DNA of 64,000 nucleotides from Posidoniimonas corsicana (GTDB taxonomy: Bacteria; Planctomycetota; Planctomycetia; Pirellulales; Lacipirellulaceae): the NCBI RefSeq assembly GCF_007859765.1, contig NZ_SIHJ01000001.1:992767-1056766 (forward strand), read 5' to 3'. A program made the translations under genes and the position numbers. A model generated the notes under the pieces. The model made no database searches. It worked only from the letters and a program-made list of their open reading frames with translations, and was not told the DNA's origin. Within the stretch, counting starts at the first letter, position 1. Each line of letters opens with the position of its first letter. Positions 10,433 through 18,370 of the stretch are shown piece after piece.

Positions 10433-10557
10433 AAGAGTTCCTTCGAGCACAGGATCAACAGCCGATCGCACGCCGGGTGCAAGCATCGCTGCGATTGACG
10501 CGTCTTCCACGCCAGACAAGGCGTGCCCGCGGCAAGCAACGCCGCTGGGAACCGGCT

Positions 10558-10586
10558 ATTGTATTCCAAACCGTGCGAACGCTCCA
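10558..10586 (-). promoter_or_regulatory. Possible sigma70-type promoter for the GH127-GH43 gene
   Basis: On the minus strand a TACAAT -10 box (10563-10558) has a weak -35 TGGAGC 17 bp upstream. It lies about 125 bp before the GTG start. Only the -10 is convincing. Confidence 0.35.
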
Positions 10587-10646
10587 CGAAGGGGCGCGGC
10601 CGGCATTCTCGTCAGTCGCCGAGCCCGCGAGGGCCGCCATTAAGGG

Positions 10647-10675
10647 TTGCACGCCAGGGCAGGGGAGTGAATAAT
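10647..10675 (+). promoter_or_regulatory. Candidate native promoter of the split tRNA-Leu gene
   Basis: TTGCAC (10647-10652), a 17-bp spacer and AATAAT (10670-10675) form a good sigma70-type promoter. It ends 28 bp before the 5' end of the truncated tRNA-Leu copy. This suggests that the left copy keeps the original chromosomal promoter. Confidence 0.55.
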
Positions 10676-10698
10676 CTCCTAACTGCTTACCAGCCCTG

Positions 10699-10744
10699 CA
10701 CTTGCCGGAGTGGCGGAATTGGCAGACGCGATGGATTCAAAATC
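10699..10744 (+). repeat. Left 46-bp attachment repeat with truncated tRNA-Leu 5' half
   Basis: It is identical to 28477-28522. From 10704 it reads as the first 41 bases of tRNA-Leu (acceptor 5' strand, D arm, anticodon stem-loop) and then diverges just after the anticodon loop, so this copy cannot make a tRNA. The crossover therefore lies in the anticodon arm or its 5' side. The duplicated part is the 5' half of the tRNA, not the usual 3' end. Confidence 0.93.
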
Positions 10745-10770
10745 TGGCGAGTAGGCTTCGACGATCTTCA

Positions 10771-10812
10771 AAACCCTACGTTTCCCCCGGGAAACGCAGG
10801 GTTTCTTCTTTT
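10771..10812 (+). terminator. Very strong terminator hairpin inside the left element end
   Basis: 16-nt arms (10771-10786 and 10789-10804) pair with a single A/C mismatch, starting AAACCCTACG and ending GCAGGGTTT, followed by TTCTTCTTTT. A shorter T tract on the other side makes it plausibly bidirectional. It would end any transcript that starts at the promoter before the truncated tRNA copy, and would shield the element from chromosomal transcription. Confidence 0.75.
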
Positions 10813-11141
10813 GGTGCCTCGGCCAACATCGGGCGTTAACGGGGCCGCGTGGCGGTTTTGTGGCGGCGCAGATTGGCGCGTCTATTCGCGCGAGCGGCAC
10901 TGGATTCCCGCCCTGTTCACCGACGTCCGAAGACGCCGTAAGATGCATCCACCGGGCCGCGGCCGATCACCGCGGCGCCACGCGGCAGCGACTGCCTCTG
11001 ATGCGCAGAAGCGGCTGTTGTGGCCCCTGCCGGGGAACTACCGGGCGTCGCCGACGGGCGGCCCCACGGCTCGGACGCCGTTGCTGCTACTCCCATCGCA
11101 GCGCGGCGCTCGGGTCGGCCCGGGAAACGATGGGAGCGAAG
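10813..11141 (+). other. Left element end without a convincing gene
   Basis: Open frames exist here but none has a ribosome binding site or recognisable product. I see no repeat or RNA structure beyond the hairpin that precedes it. Confidence 0.4.
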
Positions 11142-12035
11142 ATGGCGGCGTTAGAAGACATCGCAGAGGTAGAGACGGCATTCACGCGTTGCATTTCGAT
11201 TCTTGAGATGCTCATCGATAGGTGTGATCGCGTCGAGCATTATCTCGCCAAGGGTGTTGAGTTCGAGGACGCCGAACCGCCATTCCGGTATCCGGTGCGC
11301 GCCATATGGCCCTCGCGGGAGAAAAAACTCCGCGACTCCTGCAGGCTGTTAGACGCGGACCTCTACGCGAGCCTGCTCCTCGAGCTGCTGCAGAAGCTAT
11401 CGGACGCCGTCCACAGGGCACAGGTTGCTCTGGACGCCCTCTCCGAGGACATTTGCACGACCCTTTCTAAGGTCGGCCCGGATCCTTGGCGACCAACGGT
11501 CCGGCGATCAACCCTCGACAAGCTCATCTTCTGGCCGATTGATCCCCATTGCCGGGTCCGGATACCCGATTGCTGGCGGGAATGGGAGACGCTGACTCGC
11601 CAGTCCGACCCGCGGCCCGCCTGGATCGCACTGCGCACACAGCTGGAGTCATTCCGTAGCGATGCTGTCTCGATACGAGGAGAGGTCGACTCGGAGGTCC
11701 ATAAGGTCGAGGCGCCAGTTTTCGCTGGCTCGGGAGTAGTCAGTGGCGACGAGCCAGCAGACCTCAAATGGGACTCGGACAAGGGTGAGCTCCGGTACAG
11801 CGGACAGCTGATCCGGACCGCGAAGAGGCGGAATACCAATATTAGGCGAGTGCTGGATGCCTTCGAAGAACAAGGGTGGCCTACAAGGATCGACGACCCG
11901 CTCCCTGGCGGCCAGGACTCATCCCGCGTCAAAGAGACCTGTGATAGTTTGCGAAACGGCCTGTCAGTGATCGACTTCCGCCCTGACGGAGGAGACGGTT
12001 TCCGCTGGGAACTGGTCAAAGCGGAGATCGCCTAG
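11142..12035 (+). CDS. Unknown protein with conserved planctomycete C-terminal wHTH-like domain
   Basis: A 297-residue protein. The ATG at 11142 is chosen over 11130 because GGGAG lies at proper spacing. The N-terminal two thirds are alpha-helical with no match I recognise. The last 85 residues (LKWDSDKGELRYSG, VLDAFEEQGWPTRIDDPLPG, SLRNGLSVIDFR, GFRWELV) follow a pattern I associate with C-terminal domains of many planctomycete proteins: a Trp-Asp start, a WPxRIDDPL core and a final FxxDGxGxxWxL strand, compatible with a winged-helix-like fold. It is the first gene of the element. Function is unknown; a DNA-binding or cargo role is possible. Confidence 0.7.
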   Translation: MAALEDIAEVETAFTRCISILEMLIDRCDRVEHYLAKGVEFEDAEPPFRYPVRAIWPSREKKLRDSCRLLDADLYASLLLELLQKLSDAVHRAQVALDALSEDICTTLSKVGPDPWRPTVRRSTLDKLIFWPIDPHCRVRIPDCWREWETLTRQSDPRPAWIALRTQLESFRSDAVSIRGEVDSEVHKVEAPVFAGSGVVSGDEPADLKWDSDKGELRYSGQLIRTAKRRNTNIRRVLDAFEEQGWPTRIDDPLPGGQDSSRVKETCDSLRNGLSVIDFRPDGGDGFRWELVKAEIA

Positions 12036-12050
12036 CTTCGCATTAGGCTC

Positions 12051-12102
12051 TTCTCCCCCCGTACTCCTCGACTTCTCCCCTCCTTCTCCCCGCGATCTCC
12101 CC
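12051..12102 (+). repeat. Helically phased 11-bp TTCTCCCC iterons
   Basis: TTCTCCCC occurs at 12051, 12073 and 12084, ATCTCCCC at 12095 and the degenerate TACTCCTC at 12062, all exactly 11 bp apart. The array lies in the 158-bp gap before the first of two small HTH genes. Exact phasing suggests repeated protein binding on one face of the helix, for example by the MerR/AlpA-like proteins encoded next to it. Confidence 0.7.
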
Positions 12103-12193
12103 TCCGCTCTTCTTGTAGGTTTCCTCGCATGCCGAGTACGTGACACCCACGACGTGTGGGGCGTTGCTCGGCCCTCTCGAGCGAGGCACCTCC

Positions 12194-12391
12194 ATGCTGT
12201 TCTACACCGTTGGCGACATTGCCGCGGAGCTCGGCGAACCTGTGCACCGTGTGCAGCACGTGCTCAAGACTCGCCAGATCAAGCCACTCCGCCGCGCCGG
12301 CAACCTCCGCGTCTTCAATGAAGAGGCGAAAGAACGCGTCCGGTGCGAACTGCAGTTGATCGATCACCGCCGCGAGGCCGCAGCGGTATGA
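12194..12391 (+). CDS. Small MerR-like HTH DNA-binding protein
   Basis: A 65-residue protein; the ATG at 12194 has GAGG seven bases upstream. FYTVGDIAAELGEPVHRVQ is a helix-turn-helix, followed by a wing-like IKPLRRAGNLRVFNEEA, as in MerR and excisionase proteins in which the wing residues end in a DNA-contacting Arg. Its stop overlaps the next start (ATGA), so the two HTH proteins are co-translated. It is probably the element's excisionase or transcriptional regulator, possibly binding the phased iterons just upstream. Confidence 0.75.
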   Translation: MLFYTVGDIAAELGEPVHRVQHVLKTRQIKPLRRAGNLRVFNEEAKERVRCELQLIDHRREAAAV

Positions 12392-12651
12392 CGATCAACC
12401 TCGACCCCGCCGACCTGCGCCCCATCGTGGAGGCCGTTGTCAGCCAGGCCATTCAGGATCTGGCGGCCGTCGGCGGCGACTCGCGTCTCGCCTATCCAGA
12501 GGCCGAAGCCGCCTCACTGCTCGGGATTCGCGCTCACCAACTCCGTGACGCTCGCCTACGCGGCGAGATCACGGCCACCAAACTTGGCGGCCGTCTCGGA
12601 TATGAAAGGTCAGAGCTGCTGGCCTACCTGGCTCGGCAGCGTCAGCAATAA
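12388..12651 (+). CDS. AlpA/excisionase-like HTH protein
   Basis: An 87-residue protein starting in an ATGA overlap. An N-terminal helix is followed by a HTH (LAYPEAEAASLLGIRAHQLRD) and a short wing (GEITATKLGGRLGYERSELLAYL), the signature of helix-turn-helix excisionase-type proteins in satellites and integrative elements. With the preceding gene it forms a two-gene regulatory unit upstream of the structural genes. Confidence 0.78.
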   Translation: MTINLDPADLRPIVEAVVSQAIQDLAAVGGDSRLAYPEAEAASLLGIRAHQLRDARLRGEITATKLGGRLGYERSELLAYLARQRQQ

Positions 12652-12697
12652 CCCCGCCGGCGGCCGAAGCTGCCCGCAACACTCAGGAGATGAATCG

Positions 12698-13735
12698 ATG
12701 GCAATCACTAACGCAGCGGTCGAGCAGATGCGATCGCTATTAAACTCGGGTGACCTCAGCGAGCAGCAGGTCGACGAGCTCATGAGGCTCGGGCGGCTGA
12801 TCGGCCCCAAGCCGGCGCCCAGCGGCTTCCGAGGCGGAGAGCCGTTCTGGACCTCGAGCACAATCACCGAATGGTCGAAGACAGCGAAACGCAGCCGGGC
12901 AGACGCGACGGTGATCGCGACTCGGGCGGCGGTCCTCGATAGCGGTCGGTCTCTCATGGCAAAGCTGACCGGCCGCCAGCGGCAACGCGACATGGCGGCC
13001 GTTGAGACCCTCGACGAGGTCGCGCTCGATGTCATGTCGGGCAAGGCTACTCCCGAAGACGTGGAAGCCCGCCTCGAGGCAATCGGCGCCACGGTGGCGG
13101 ATCTGGACGCGGTCGTCACTGCAGTCGAGGCGCGACAGGAACTTATCCGCCAACAGCAGGCCGTCGCCAAGGCCAAGTCCGAAGTGGCCGACCTCGAGCG
13201 CGAGATCGCCGGGATCAGCGCTGAGATCAAGCAAGCTACCCAACCACTCCGCGCGAGAATCACTGACCTGCACCCGAAGCTTACAGAAGCGCGCCAACGG
13301 TCGACGGGTGACCTTCGCCTCGACAAGAAGCTCCGCGACTCGGCGCCCGAGTGGCTCCGTGCGAAGGCCGCCGAGGTTGCACAGCAGCTGACGCAGGCTC
13401 GCGATGAGTCGGAGCGGCTCAACCGAGAGGATACTTCGTTGAAGGCCGCGGTCAGACGGGCCCGCGAAGCCCGGTCGTCTGTCGTTCGCCAAGTTCAACT
13501 GCTCGCCGCCGCGGTCGCTGGCGACCACGAGGCGAAGCAGAAACGCGAGCAGTTGAACGAGCAGGATCGAATCCTCAACGAGCAACTCGCTTCGCAGAAG
13601 GATCGCGAGACCGCGATCAACAAGCGCAGGAAAGAGCTCAACCGCGAGATCCAGGAGCTGCAGGCCCGCGCGGCTGAGGTCGATCGCGTGATGATCACAG
13701 CTCCATGGCCGGTGCCCAGCGACCTCGAGGACTGA
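12698..13735 (+). CDS. Coiled-coil protein upstream of the capsid gene (scaffold-like?)
   Basis: A 345-residue protein; the ATG has AGGAG eight bases upstream. From about residue 120 to 320 it is almost continuous coiled coil rich in Glu, Gln, Arg and Lys (SEVADLEREIAGISAEIKQ, DRETAINKRRKELNREIQE). The N-terminus has a short HEXXH-free globular part (SGFRGGEPFWTSSTITEW). No database family is recognised. Its position 45 bp before a protease-capsid fusion gene and its coiled-coil nature recall a scaffolding or capsid-accessory protein. This is inference from context only. Confidence 0.7.
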   Translation: MAITNAAVEQMRSLLNSGDLSEQQVDELMRLGRLIGPKPAPSGFRGGEPFWTSSTITEWSKTAKRSRADATVIATRAAVLDSGRSLMAKLTGRQRQRDMAAVETLDEVALDVMSGKATPEDVEARLEAIGATVADLDAVVTAVEARQELIRQQQAVAKAKSEVADLEREIAGISAEIKQATQPLRARITDLHPKLTEARQRSTGDLRLDKKLRDSAPEWLRAKAAEVAQQLTQARDESERLNREDTSLKAAVRRAREARSSVVRQVQLLAAAVAGDHEAKQKREQLNEQDRILNEQLASQKDRETAINKRRKELNREIQELQARAAEVDRVMITAPWPVPSDLED

Positions 13736-13780
13736 CCCGCAGTCTCCCCAACAAACCAACCACAGCAGATTACACGACAA

Positions 13781-15574
13781 ATGCCACAACCAATCCACGG
13801 CCAGCGCGCCGCAGTAGCAGAGCCCCCGCGGGCGCGAGTCTTCACCAGGGCCGCAACCGCCGACGATGAAGCCCGTACCGTCGAGGCTGTCATCGCCACC
13901 GAAGAGCCGGCGGTGATGCTCGACTTCGAGTCGATGCGAGCGATCGAAGAAACCCTGCAGATGGACGGCGCCGAGTACGGCAGCAAGGTTCCACTGCTGC
14001 TCGACCACACCCGCGAGGCGGCCTCGGTGATCGGGTCCGTCGAGAACATCCGTCGCGAGGGCAGTCAACTTGTCGCGACCCTCAGGTTTGCCCGCGGCGA
14101 TGGCGTCGCCGACTCGACCTGGCAGAAAGTCCGCGATGGCCACTGCGACGCGGTCAGCGTCGGTTACCGGATTCTCAGCTACGCCACGATCGCCCCGGGC
14201 GACACTCGCACCGTTAACGGGAAGAGTCACCGCGCGAGCGATGACTACGCCCTCCGCGTCGCGGTGAAATGGGAACTATTTGAAGTTTCGGTGGTCGCGA
14301 TCGGCGCCGACCGCCACGCCAAGATCCGGTCCAACGGGCCGGCATTATCACTCAGGAGTTCGGAAGTCATGCCCCAAGCAGCCCCTGCGGTGCACAGCCG
14401 CAACAGTGTAACGGGACGCCCATCGTTGGGCGCTCTCGAGTCCGCGTTAATGATGCGGCTCGGCATCAACGATCCGTCGCGCAGTCGCGTCCACCACGAC
14501 GGGACCTATTTCACGCGACTGGCTCCGTCCTCGCAGTTCGAACGCGACGCTGAAGAAGCCCGGCACTGGGCACCGATGCCGCTGATCGACATCCTGAGGC
14601 AAGCCGCCGCGCACGATGGCGTCGGGCTCGAGGCGCACGGGCGGGTCGAGTTCATGAACGCCCTGTTCACGTCCCTCCAGGGCCGCGCCGGGTTCAGTTC
14701 AGCCTCCGGTGACCTGTTGACCAACGTGTTCGGCGCTGCGTTCGTCGACGGGTACGAGAGCGTGTACGACTGCACGAAGGGCTGGACGCTCGAGGGTGAG
14801 AATCCAACGCTGCAGCCGACGCCCCGCGTCCGCGCGGAGCAAGGCGCGATGAAGAAGCGAGGGCGAGGCGGGGTGGCTGATCACCTCGACCTGGCGTTTC
14901 CCGGCGAAGACACACAGCTCGGCGAGTTCGCCGCGCAGTGGACGATCGACGAAATGGACGTCATCAACAACTCGTTCGGGAACACGGAGCAGCTTGGCCC
15001 GCGACTGCTCGGCAAGGCCGCTGCTCGTCTGCGACCGCTCCGAGTAGTCGCCGAGTTGCTCAGCAACCCGATCATGCGGGACGGCGTCGCGCTGTTCCAC
15101 GCGGATCACGGCAACCTGCAGACGGGGTCGGCTCTTGCCGATGGCACGCTGCAGAGTGCGGCTACCTTGATGGCGAAGCAGACGGAGGGCGGCCAGCCGC
15201 TGAACCTTCGGGGCCGCTACGTGCTCGTTCCGCAGGCGCTCGAGCGGACTGCGTCCAAGCTGGCCCGCGATGTCGAGCTCAGCTCGGAGGAGAGCGTCCC
15301 GCCTCCAGTTGTTCGCAGCGACGCGCAGCTCGACAACGGCGTCATCGATCCCGACACCGGCGACACGCTCGACGGCTCTGCAACGAGCTGGTACCTGGCG
15401 GCCGAAGGCGGCCCTCACACGGTTGAGGTGAGCTTCAAGACCGGAACGGCAGGGCAGCCCCAGATTCGCTCGGGCTTCCTCACCCAGGGCCAGTGGGGGC
15501 TGTGGTTCGACGTTCAGCACTGGATCGGGGCCCAAGCCCTCGACTGGCGCGGCCTGGTTCGTTCCGACGCGTAG
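13781..15574 (+). CDS. Prohead protease - major capsid protein (gpT-type) fusion
   Basis: A 597-residue two-domain phage head protein. Residues about 30-190 are an HK97-type (S78) prohead protease with catalytic His76 in PLLLDHTRE, Ser126 in DAVSVGYR and the family tail FEVSVVAIGADRHAKIRS. Residues about 210-597 match the Mu gpT major head family: ALFHADHGNL near 445, NLRGRYVLVPQALERTA near 480, and the C-terminal pattern ALDWRGL. Fusions of protease and capsid are known in some phages. Family role: self-assembly of an icosahedral head, then proteolytic maturation. No portal or large terminase gene accompanies it in the element, which is unusual. Confidence 0.9.
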   Translation: MPQPIHGQRAAVAEPPRARVFTRAATADDEARTVEAVIATEEPAVMLDFESMRAIEETLQMDGAEYGSKVPLLLDHTREAASVIGSVENIRREGSQLVATLRFARGDGVADSTWQKVRDGHCDAVSVGYRILSYATIAPGDTRTVNGKSHRASDDYALRVAVKWELFEVSVVAIGADRHAKIRSNGPALSLRSSEVMPQAAPAVHSRNSVTGRPSLGALESALMMRLGINDPSRSRVHHDGTYFTRLAPSSQFERDAEEARHWAPMPLIDILRQAAAHDGVGLEAHGRVEFMNALFTSLQGRAGFSSASGDLLTNVFGAAFVDGYESVYDCTKGWTLEGENPTLQPTPRVRAEQGAMKKRGRGGVADHLDLAFPGEDTQLGEFAAQWTIDEMDVINNSFGNTEQLGPRLLGKAAARLRPLRVVAELLSNPIMRDGVALFHADHGNLQTGSALADGTLQSAATLMAKQTEGGQPLNLRGRYVLVPQALERTASKLARDVELSSEESVPPPVVRSDAQLDNGVIDPDTGDTLDGSATSWYLAAEGGPHTVEVSFKTGTAGQPQIRSGFLTQGQWGLWFDVQHWIGAQALDWRGLVRSDA

Positions 15575-15701
15575 GAGATTAGTTCCCTCGCACCGCGACA
15601 CATCGGTTTTGTTCATCGGCCGATGTCCGCGGAAAGCGGGGTGATTGCCTCGCGCTGGATCGCCGGCATGAGCCCGCCGGCGGTCCGGCCGGGGCCTTTC
15701 A

Positions 15702-15748
15702 CAAAAAAGCAGCCGGGCCACGCGACGGCGAAATCGCGACCCGGCTGC
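15702..15748 (-). terminator. Minus-oriented terminator-like hairpin between capsid and primase genes
   Basis: Perfect arms GCAGCCGGG (15709-15717) and CCCGGCTGC (15740-15748) enclose a second stem CGCGA/TCGCG. The run of six A at 15703-15708 makes a U tract only for transcripts on the minus strand, although every nearby gene is on the plus strand. It could block antisense transcription, end an unannotated antisense RNA, or act as a structured leader for the downstream gene. Confidence 0.55.
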
Positions 15749-15768
15749 ACTAACTCAGGACAACCCTA

Positions 15769-16119
15769 ATGGTATCGAGCAGTACAGCAAATCGACAACC
15801 ACCCGTTGGGTGCACACCCGACGTCGAACTCATCGCCATTTCGCAGCCGCATCCAGGCCACACAACGTTGACGATCCAAGACGTCGACACCAGCCACTCC
15901 TGGCAGCTCGAGGTGAAGCCCGCCGAGATCCAGACCTTCAATGCCCTGCAGCGTGCGTTGGCAGACCGGCTTGGTCTGTGGATTAGCCATTGGTCACAGG
16001 ACAGCCGTAGCGGCCGCGGCCGCCGCGAGGGCTGGCAATCAGCGGTGAGGGCGGCGTATGACGCGGGACTAGTCGAGCAGATCCTCGGCCCGCGCGAGGC
16101 CGGAGGTGATGCTTCGTGA
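15769..16119 (+). CDS. Small protein of unknown function before the primase gene
   Basis: A 116-residue protein starting at ATG 20 bp after a large hairpin. It has a beta-rich middle (VELIAISQPHPGHTTLTI) and an amphipathic C-terminus (WQSAVRAAYDAGLVEQIL). No motif is recognised. Its stop overlaps the GTG of the primase gene, so it is translationally coupled to it and may be a replication accessory. Confidence 0.6.
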   Translation: MVSSSTANRQPPVGCTPDVELIAISQPHPGHTTLTIQDVDTSHSWQLEVKPAEIQTFNALQRALADRLGLWISHWSQDSRSGRGRREGWQSAVRAAYDAGLVEQILGPREAGGDAS

Positions 16120-18248
16120 CGTCACTTTCCGCCAACGCGAACGGTTCCGTAAACGGTATCCTCAACGCCACCGGCGACCTGCGCAAGCTGACTCCGGCCC
16201 ACCTGCAGGAACTTGCCGCCTCCGGCATCTCTGAAGAGACGGCCGAGGCGGCTGGGATCTACAGCGAGCATGAGCGGATCAAGCTCGCCCTAATGATGGG
16301 CTGGAAGAGCTGGCCGCAGAAGTACGGCGCCGCTCTCGTGTTTCCCTACCGGGACCTCGAGGGGAACGTCTTGTTCAGCCGCGTGAAGCCAGAACGGCCG
16401 CCCCAGCGCAACGGCAAAACCGCCAAGTACCTCCAGCCCCGCGGTGTGAAGTCTCACGCCTACTTCCCACCCGGAGTGGCCGAGAGGTTCGCCGAGAACA
16501 AGGTCGACGTCTGGGTTACCGAGGGCGAGAAGAAGGCCCTTTGCGCGAGCCAGAACGGCCTGCCGACGATCGGGTTATCTGGAGTGTGGAACTGGCAGCC
16601 TAAAGGCAAGGTGAGCCAGTTGCTGCCAGAGCTCAACGCCATCGAGTGGCGCGGGCGGAAAGTGTTCATCGCGTTCGACAGCGACGCCGTCGAGAAGAGC
16701 AACGTCCTGGCGGCCGAGCAGATGCTCGCCTCGGCGATGCAGGCCCGCGGTGCGGTTGTGAAGGTCGCTCGCATCCCGGGCGGCCCTGACGGGGCCAAAT
16801 GGGGCCTGGATGACATGATCGTCGCGCTGGGGTCGGACGCGATCACGCAGCTCATCAACGACGCCACCGACCCTGAAGAGGTCGACCCGGGTTCGCTGAA
16901 GACCGACGCGTCCGATATGGATGCGGCGATCGAGGCGGACGCCATTGTGCGGGAGATGACCGAGGATGGGGTCAGCCGGCTCCGCTTCTGGCACGGCACG
17001 TGGTGGCTCTGGAAGGCTGGCTGCTACACCCCGCGCCGGGACGATGAGGTCCGGGCCGAGATTGTGAACCGGCTCAATCACGATTTCATGGGGGTGAAGC
17101 CCGCGCACGTCAACGAAGTGCTCGAGCACCTCCGCGCGAAGACGATCCTGTCGTCGGCAACCGAGGCCCCAGCTTGGCTGGTGGGCGCCGACGGGGATCC
17201 TGACCCGGGGCAGTGCGTAGCCCTTCGCAACGGCCTGCTGAGCTTGCCGACATTGTTCGGGGGCGGCGAGAGCCTCCGGCCCGCTACGCCTCGGCTGCTG
17301 GCTACGGCGGCCTGCGACTACGATTTTCAACTCGACGCCCCCCGCCCAGACGCGTGGCTCGCCTTCCTGCAGTCCGTGTGGGGCGACGATCAGAGCAGCA
17401 TCGCGGCCCTGCAGGAGCTCATGGGGTACCTGCTCACAGCGGACACCAGCCAGCAGAAGATCTTCCTGCTGATTGGACCCACCCGGTCCGGCAAGGGCGC
17501 CATCGCGCGGGTGATTCACCGCCTAGTGGGCAAGGGCAACACCTGTGGCCCCACGCTGGCCGGTATGGCCACCAACTTCGGCTTGGCGTCCTTGATCGGC
17601 AAGAGCGTGGCGGTGATCTCAGACGCCCGCCTGAGCGGCCGCACGGATCAATCGGTGGTCCTGGAGCGGTTGCTGAGCATCTCAGGCGAAGACACGCTCA
17701 GCATCGACGTCAAGTTCAAGGAGGCCATCCAAGCGAAGCTGCCCACCCGCTTGGTCATCCTGTCGAACGAGCTCCCACGCCTCGCAGACGCGTCCAGCGC
17801 AATCACGGGGCGGTTCCTGGTGCTCAGGATGACCAAGTCGTTCCTTGGCAAGGAAGATCGCGGGCTTGACGCCAAGCTGGCCTCAGAGCTCCCCAGCATC
17901 TTCCTGTGGGCCTGCGAGGGCTGGAGGCGGCTGAACGAGCGTGGCTACTTCCAGCAGCCGGACTCGGCGTTGGAGCTGCTGAGCGAGATGAGGGACTTAG
18001 CGTCGCCCACAGCAGCGTTCGTGAGTGAGCAATGCGAGGTCGGGGCAGGTTTTCAGATTCCGGTTAAGGAGCTGTACGGCGCGTGGTGCACTTGGTGCCG
18101 CTCGCAAGGGCGCGACCACACGGAGACGGCGCAGATGTTTGGCCGGAACCTTCAGGCGGCGGTTCCGGGGGTTATTGTCCGGCAGCCACGCATAAACGGT
18201 GCGAAGGTAAGGGCTTACGAAGGAATCAAGCTCTGTGGTCAGTACTGA
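16116..18248 (+). CDS. P4-type primase-helicase (DUF3854/Toprim plus D5-like SF3 helicase)
   Basis: A 710-residue replication protein starting at GTG in a GTGA overlap, with GGAGG upstream. Residues 20-250 are a DUF3854/Toprim-like primase region (VWVTEGEKKA, KVFIAFDSD and WGLDDMI carry the acidic metal residues). A D5-type linker follows, then an SF3 helicase with Walker A GPTRSGKG near residue 455, a Walker B-like VAVISDARL and sensor VILSNELPRL. Family knowledge: such proteins recognise iterons, open an origin and prime replication of satellites and plasmids. The inverted iteron repeat that begins right after its stop is a likely target. Confidence 0.93.
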   Translation: MTSLSANANGSVNGILNATGDLRKLTPAHLQELAASGISEETAEAAGIYSEHERIKLALMMGWKSWPQKYGAALVFPYRDLEGNVLFSRVKPERPPQRNGKTAKYLQPRGVKSHAYFPPGVAERFAENKVDVWVTEGEKKALCASQNGLPTIGLSGVWNWQPKGKVSQLLPELNAIEWRGRKVFIAFDSDAVEKSNVLAAEQMLASAMQARGAVVKVARIPGGPDGAKWGLDDMIVALGSDAITQLINDATDPEEVDPGSLKTDASDMDAAIEADAIVREMTEDGVSRLRFWHGTWWLWKAGCYTPRRDDEVRAEIVNRLNHDFMGVKPAHVNEVLEHLRAKTILSSATEAPAWLVGADGDPDPGQCVALRNGLLSLPTLFGGGESLRPATPRLLATAACDYDFQLDAPRPDAWLAFLQSVWGDDQSSIAALQELMGYLLTADTSQQKIFLLIGPTRSGKGAIARVIHRLVGKGNTCGPTLAGMATNFGLASLIGKSVAVISDARLSGRTDQSVVLERLLSISGEDTLSIDVKFKEAIQAKLPTRLVILSNELPRLADASSAITGRFLVLRMTKSFLGKEDRGLDAKLASELPSIFLWACEGWRRLNERGYFQQPDSALELLSEMRDLASPTAAFVSEQCEVGAGFQIPVKELYGAWCTWCRSQGRDHTETAQMFGRNLQAAVPGVIVRQPRINGAKVRAYEGIKLCGQY

Positions 18249-18249
18249 T

Positions 18250-18370
18250 TGGAACGCACTGGAACGCGTCCCTATCCATTGTACGCAGGTGAGACTTTGT
18301 GAATTGAGTATGACACGCACACACATCACATATAGGTACAATGCTATGGGTCGCGTTCCATTGCGTTCCA
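18250..18370 (+). repeat. 35-bp imperfect inverted repeat with paired GGAACGC iterons: candidate origin
   Basis: The arms 18250-18284 and 18336-18370 pair almost throughout, around a 51-bp centre. Each arm has two GGAACGC units exactly 10 bp apart (18251, 18261; complementary copies 18353 and 18363), an inner CCC-ATA stretch, and a perfect CATTGTAC (18277-18284) against GTACAATG (18336-18343). It starts 1 bp after the primase stop codon. Iterons beside a P4-type primase gene suggest a replication origin; a terminator or attenuator is the alternative. Confidence 0.65.

Noticed and set aside
10704-10744. Second tRNA-Leu gene
   Set aside because: Only the first 41 bases are present; variable arm, T arm and 3' acceptor strand are missing, so it is an attachment-site remnant.
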